DNA from: Nocardia vulneris
Lineage (GTDB): Bacteria; Actinomycetota; Actinomycetes; Mycobacteriales; Mycobacteriaceae
NCBI RefSeq assembly: GCF_001613425.1
Contig: NZ_BDCI01000001.1
Location: 186,001 to 250,000 of the forward strand
Reading direction: 5' to 3'
DNA length: 64,000 bases
The notes beneath the pieces are model-generated. The model was not told where the DNA came from. It was given only the letters and a program-made list of their open reading frames with translations, and ran no database searches. Positions 62,217 to 64,000 of the stretch are shown one piece after another. A program made the position numbers and the translations under genes. Position 1 is the stretch's first letter; every line of letters begins with the position of its first letter.

Positions 62217-63557
62217 CTAGGCGGTCCAGCGGCCGCGGACGCCGGCGAAGACCTTGGCGGCGGGGTCGGCGGTGATCTTGTCGGAGTCGGTGTCGTAGTC
62301 GTAGAGCTCGGCGTAGCGGCCCCAGTCGATGGCGATGTCGAGTTGGCGGCGGGCGTCCTCGGGGCCGAAGCCGCGGCGCAGCAGGTCGAGGAAGAAGCCG
62401 GCGCGCAGGCTGCCGTCGGAGCTGCCCGCCAGGCCCTTGCAGATGGTGCGGACCAGCGGGGCGCGATGGCGGGCCTGCTCGGCGAAGATGCGCTTGCTCT
62501 CCTGGATGTCGGCGCTGGTGAACGCCGTGCCGATCTCGGTGAGCAGGACATCGCCGTCCTCGACGGTGCTGAAGCCGAGCAGCTCGGCGGCGTCGACCAG
62601 GGGGAGCAGATCGTCGATCTCGAAGTTGAGTTCGTCGGCGATATCGGGCAGATCGGCCCGCCCGCCGCCGGCGTAGACCAGTTCGACCAGGCCGGCGAGC
62701 CCGCCGACCGAGGCGTCGGGCAGCGGTTGGGCGGTGGGTGTGGCCTTGTCCGGTCCGGTGACGACCGGCTCGGTATCCCGCCCGGTCAGCAGACCGTAGA
62801 TCTGATCGACCATGGCCTCGAACCACGGCGCCCGCCGATCGCGCGGACGCGGGTGCGATACCGCGATCTCGGCGATGATCCGTCCCGGATTGGCGCCGAG
62901 CACGAGCACCCGGTCGGCCAACTGCACCGCCTCTTCGATGTTGTGCGTGACGACGCAGATCGCCTTGGTGGGGAAATCGTCGGTGGCCCAGAGATTTACG
63001 AGCTCGGTGCGCAGGTTCTCCGCGGTCAGCACGTCGAGCGCGGAGAACGGTTCGTCCATCAGCAGCAGATCCGGTTCGAGCACCAGCGCCCGGGCGAACC
63101 CGACCCGCTGGCGCATACCGCCGGAAAGCTCCTTGGGATAGGCGGATTCGAAGCCGTCGAGACCGATCATGTCGATGGCGGCGAGCGCGCGCTGCTTACG
63201 TTCGGCGGGTGCCACATTCCGTGCCGCGAGTCCGAGCTCGACGTTGTCCTGCACGGTGAGCCACGGCATCAGCGCGAAGGACTGAAAAACCAGCGCCGCA
63301 CCGGGGTTGCTGCCGTTCAGCGGGGTGCCCCGGTATCGGACCTCGCCGTCGGACGGTGCGATGAGTCCGGCGATGATGCGCAGCAGCGTGGACTTGCCTG
63401 AACCCGAACGCCCCAGCAGCGCCACGATTTCGCCGCTGCGCAGTTGCAGATCGATGCCGTCCAGCACCCGCAGCTCGTCGCCCGCGGCGCCGGTGAACCG
63501 CTTGCCGACCGCGGCGATGTCGAGCAGGACTTCGGCAGTGGGGGTGGACGTGGTCAT
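62217..63557 (-). CDS. NitT/TauT-type ABC transporter ATP-binding protein with C-terminal AAA-associated domain
   Basis: 446 aa from ATG at 63557 (AGGAGGT upstream). Residues 1-245 are the ATPase: GRSGSGKST, LSGGMRQRVGFARAL, LLLMDEPFSALD and VTHNIEEAVQLAD. The C-terminal 170 residues (GGLAGLVELVYAGGG to KVFAGVRGRW) are the AAA-associated domain found in some nitrate, sulfonate or bicarbonate importers. It energises import by the permease encoded upstream. Substrate not determined; a substrate-binding gene is not in view. Confidence 0.93.
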   Translation of the reverse strand: MTTSTPTAEVLLDIAAVGKRFTGAAGDELRVLDGIDLQLRSGEIVALLGRSGSGKSTLLRIIAGLIAPSDGEVRYRGTPLNGSNPGAALVFQSFALMPWLTVQDNVELGLAARNVAPAERKQRALAAIDMIGLDGFESAYPKELSGGMRQRVGFARALVLEPDLLLMDEPFSALDVLTAENLRTELVNLWATDDFPTKAICVVTHNIEEAVQLADRVLVLGANPGRIIAEIAVSHPRPRDRRAPWFEAMVDQIYGLLTGRDTEPVVTGPDKATPTAQPLPDASVGGLAGLVELVYAGGGRADLPDIADELNFEIDDLLPLVDAAELLGFSTVEDGDVLLTEIGTAFTSADIQESKRIFAEQARHRAPLVRTICKGLAGSSDGSLRAGFFLDLLRRGFGPEDARRQLDIAIDWGRYAELYDYDTDSDKITADPAAKVFAGVRGRWTA

Positions 63558-63642
63558 GAGCGACCTCCTGTCGAGCGAAGAGCGAACCGGCCCAGATCAT
63601 TTCGCGGATGGACCGGTGAAAGAGCAAGCGTCCGTGCGGTGC

Positions 63643-64000
63643 TCACAGCGAGTACCTCCGCTGCGCCAGTGCGTAGAGCCGCCGCCAGAACAGCCGGTTG
63701 ATGCCGACCACGTAGATGCTCATGACCAGCACTCCGATCAGGATCCGCGGTGAGTCACCGACGGTGGTCGCCTCGTGGATGTAGGAACCGAGTCCGGCGG
63801 CGACCAGGGTGGTCGAGCCGTAGTCGACGACCTCGGAGACGATGGACGCGTTCCACGCACCGCCGGCCGCGGTGATCCCGCCGGTCACATAGCTGGGGAA
63901 GATGGCGGGCAGAATCAGCCTGCGCCACCACAGTTTTCGCGGGAGTTGCAGGTTGGCGGCGGCCTCGCGCAGATCGGTCGGCACCGCGCTGGCCCCGGCG
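63643..64000 (-). CDS. NitT/TauT-type ABC transporter permease (5' end cut by window edge)
   Basis: The frame continues unbroken to the right edge, so the N-terminal part lies outside. The visible end carries the EAA-type coupling motif VPTDLREAAANLQLPRKLWWRRLILPAIFP, then TGGITAAGGAWNASIVSEVVDYG and a last transmembrane helix ILIGVLVMSIYVVGINRLFWRRLY. This is the standard permease end. It precedes the ATPase gene (85 bp gap) in an importer operon closed by the terminator at 62179. Confidence 0.93.
   Translation of the reverse strand, partial: AGASAVPTDLREAAANLQLPRKLWWRRLILPAIFPSYVTGGITAAGGAWNASIVSEVVDYGSTTLVAAGLGSYIHEATTVGDSPRILIGVLVMSIYVVGINRLFWRRLYALAQRRYSL

Overview
The window is very GC-rich, densely packed actinobacterial DNA, most likely from Nocardia or a close mycolate-producing relative. 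The case rests on gene order shared with Mycobacterium tuberculosis. The CNNM/CBS pair, guaB1, blaR/blaI, a PaaI-type thioesterase and ureABC follow the Rv1841c-Rv1850 block. A VTT membrane protein divergent from mutA-mutB-meaB follows Rv1491c-Rv1496. A ligC/polD1 pair matches Rv3731/Rv3730c. IdeR-type iron boxes, EphD-like and TetR genes and many GTG starts fit the same lineage.

Layout. 1-10.8 kb: a secreted LVIVD-repeat protein (cut by the left edge), a CNNM/CBS membrane operon, GuaB1, a DMT exporter, a DEAD-box helicase and the BlaI/BlaR pair. 10.8-14.8 kb: an iron island with an importer (ATPase plus two FecCD permeases), a FhuF-like protein, two IdeR boxes and a candidate iron-responsive small RNA just before a strong terminator. 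15-19.5 kb: alpha-carbonic anhydrase, thioesterase and ureABC without accessory genes, then DUF4291. 19.5-22 kb: a lipoprotein, an ArsR regulator and a small membrane protein with CorA. 22-26.2 kb: a TetR gene and a diiron-like hydrolase/BVMO/SDR operon. 26.4-34.7 kb: a small protein, an HtrA-like protease, a VTT protein, methylmalonyl-CoA mutase with MeaB, and a VapBC module whose toxin gene overlaps meaB. 34.7-41.3 kb: amidohydrolase, nucleoside hydrolase, TetR, a 14-TM MFS pump, a class III CoA transferase and a lone type II thioesterase. 41.3-51 kb: DUF2784, a zinc-finger SDR, helical-repeat proteins, an EphD-like hydrolase with its TetR, an acyl-CoA dehydrogenase with a coupled TetR, and membrane proteins. 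51-55.3 kb: PolD1 and LigC separated by three 77-bp repeats, a cold-shock protein and a flotillin/NfeD pair. 55.4-61.8 kb: two giant tandem paralogues, each with a caspase-like domain, a STAND-type NTPase and a TPR array. 61.8-64 kb: a small membrane protein and an ABC importer cut by the right edge.

Most notable: (1) the tandem caspase-NTPase-TPR genes, both with a leaderless promoter arrangement, look like a conflict or programmed-death system. (2) An IdeR-box promoter and perfect terminator define a roughly 95-nt RNA in the same neighbourhood (between the blaI and Rv1847 orthologues) as the mycobacterial iron-sparing sRNA MrsI. (3) A GTAC-N5-GTAC operator recurs at two loci 20 kb apart that both encode closely related TetR proteins and the separated halves (hydrolase, SDR) of an EphD-like enzyme; the hydrolase half lacks its nucleophile.
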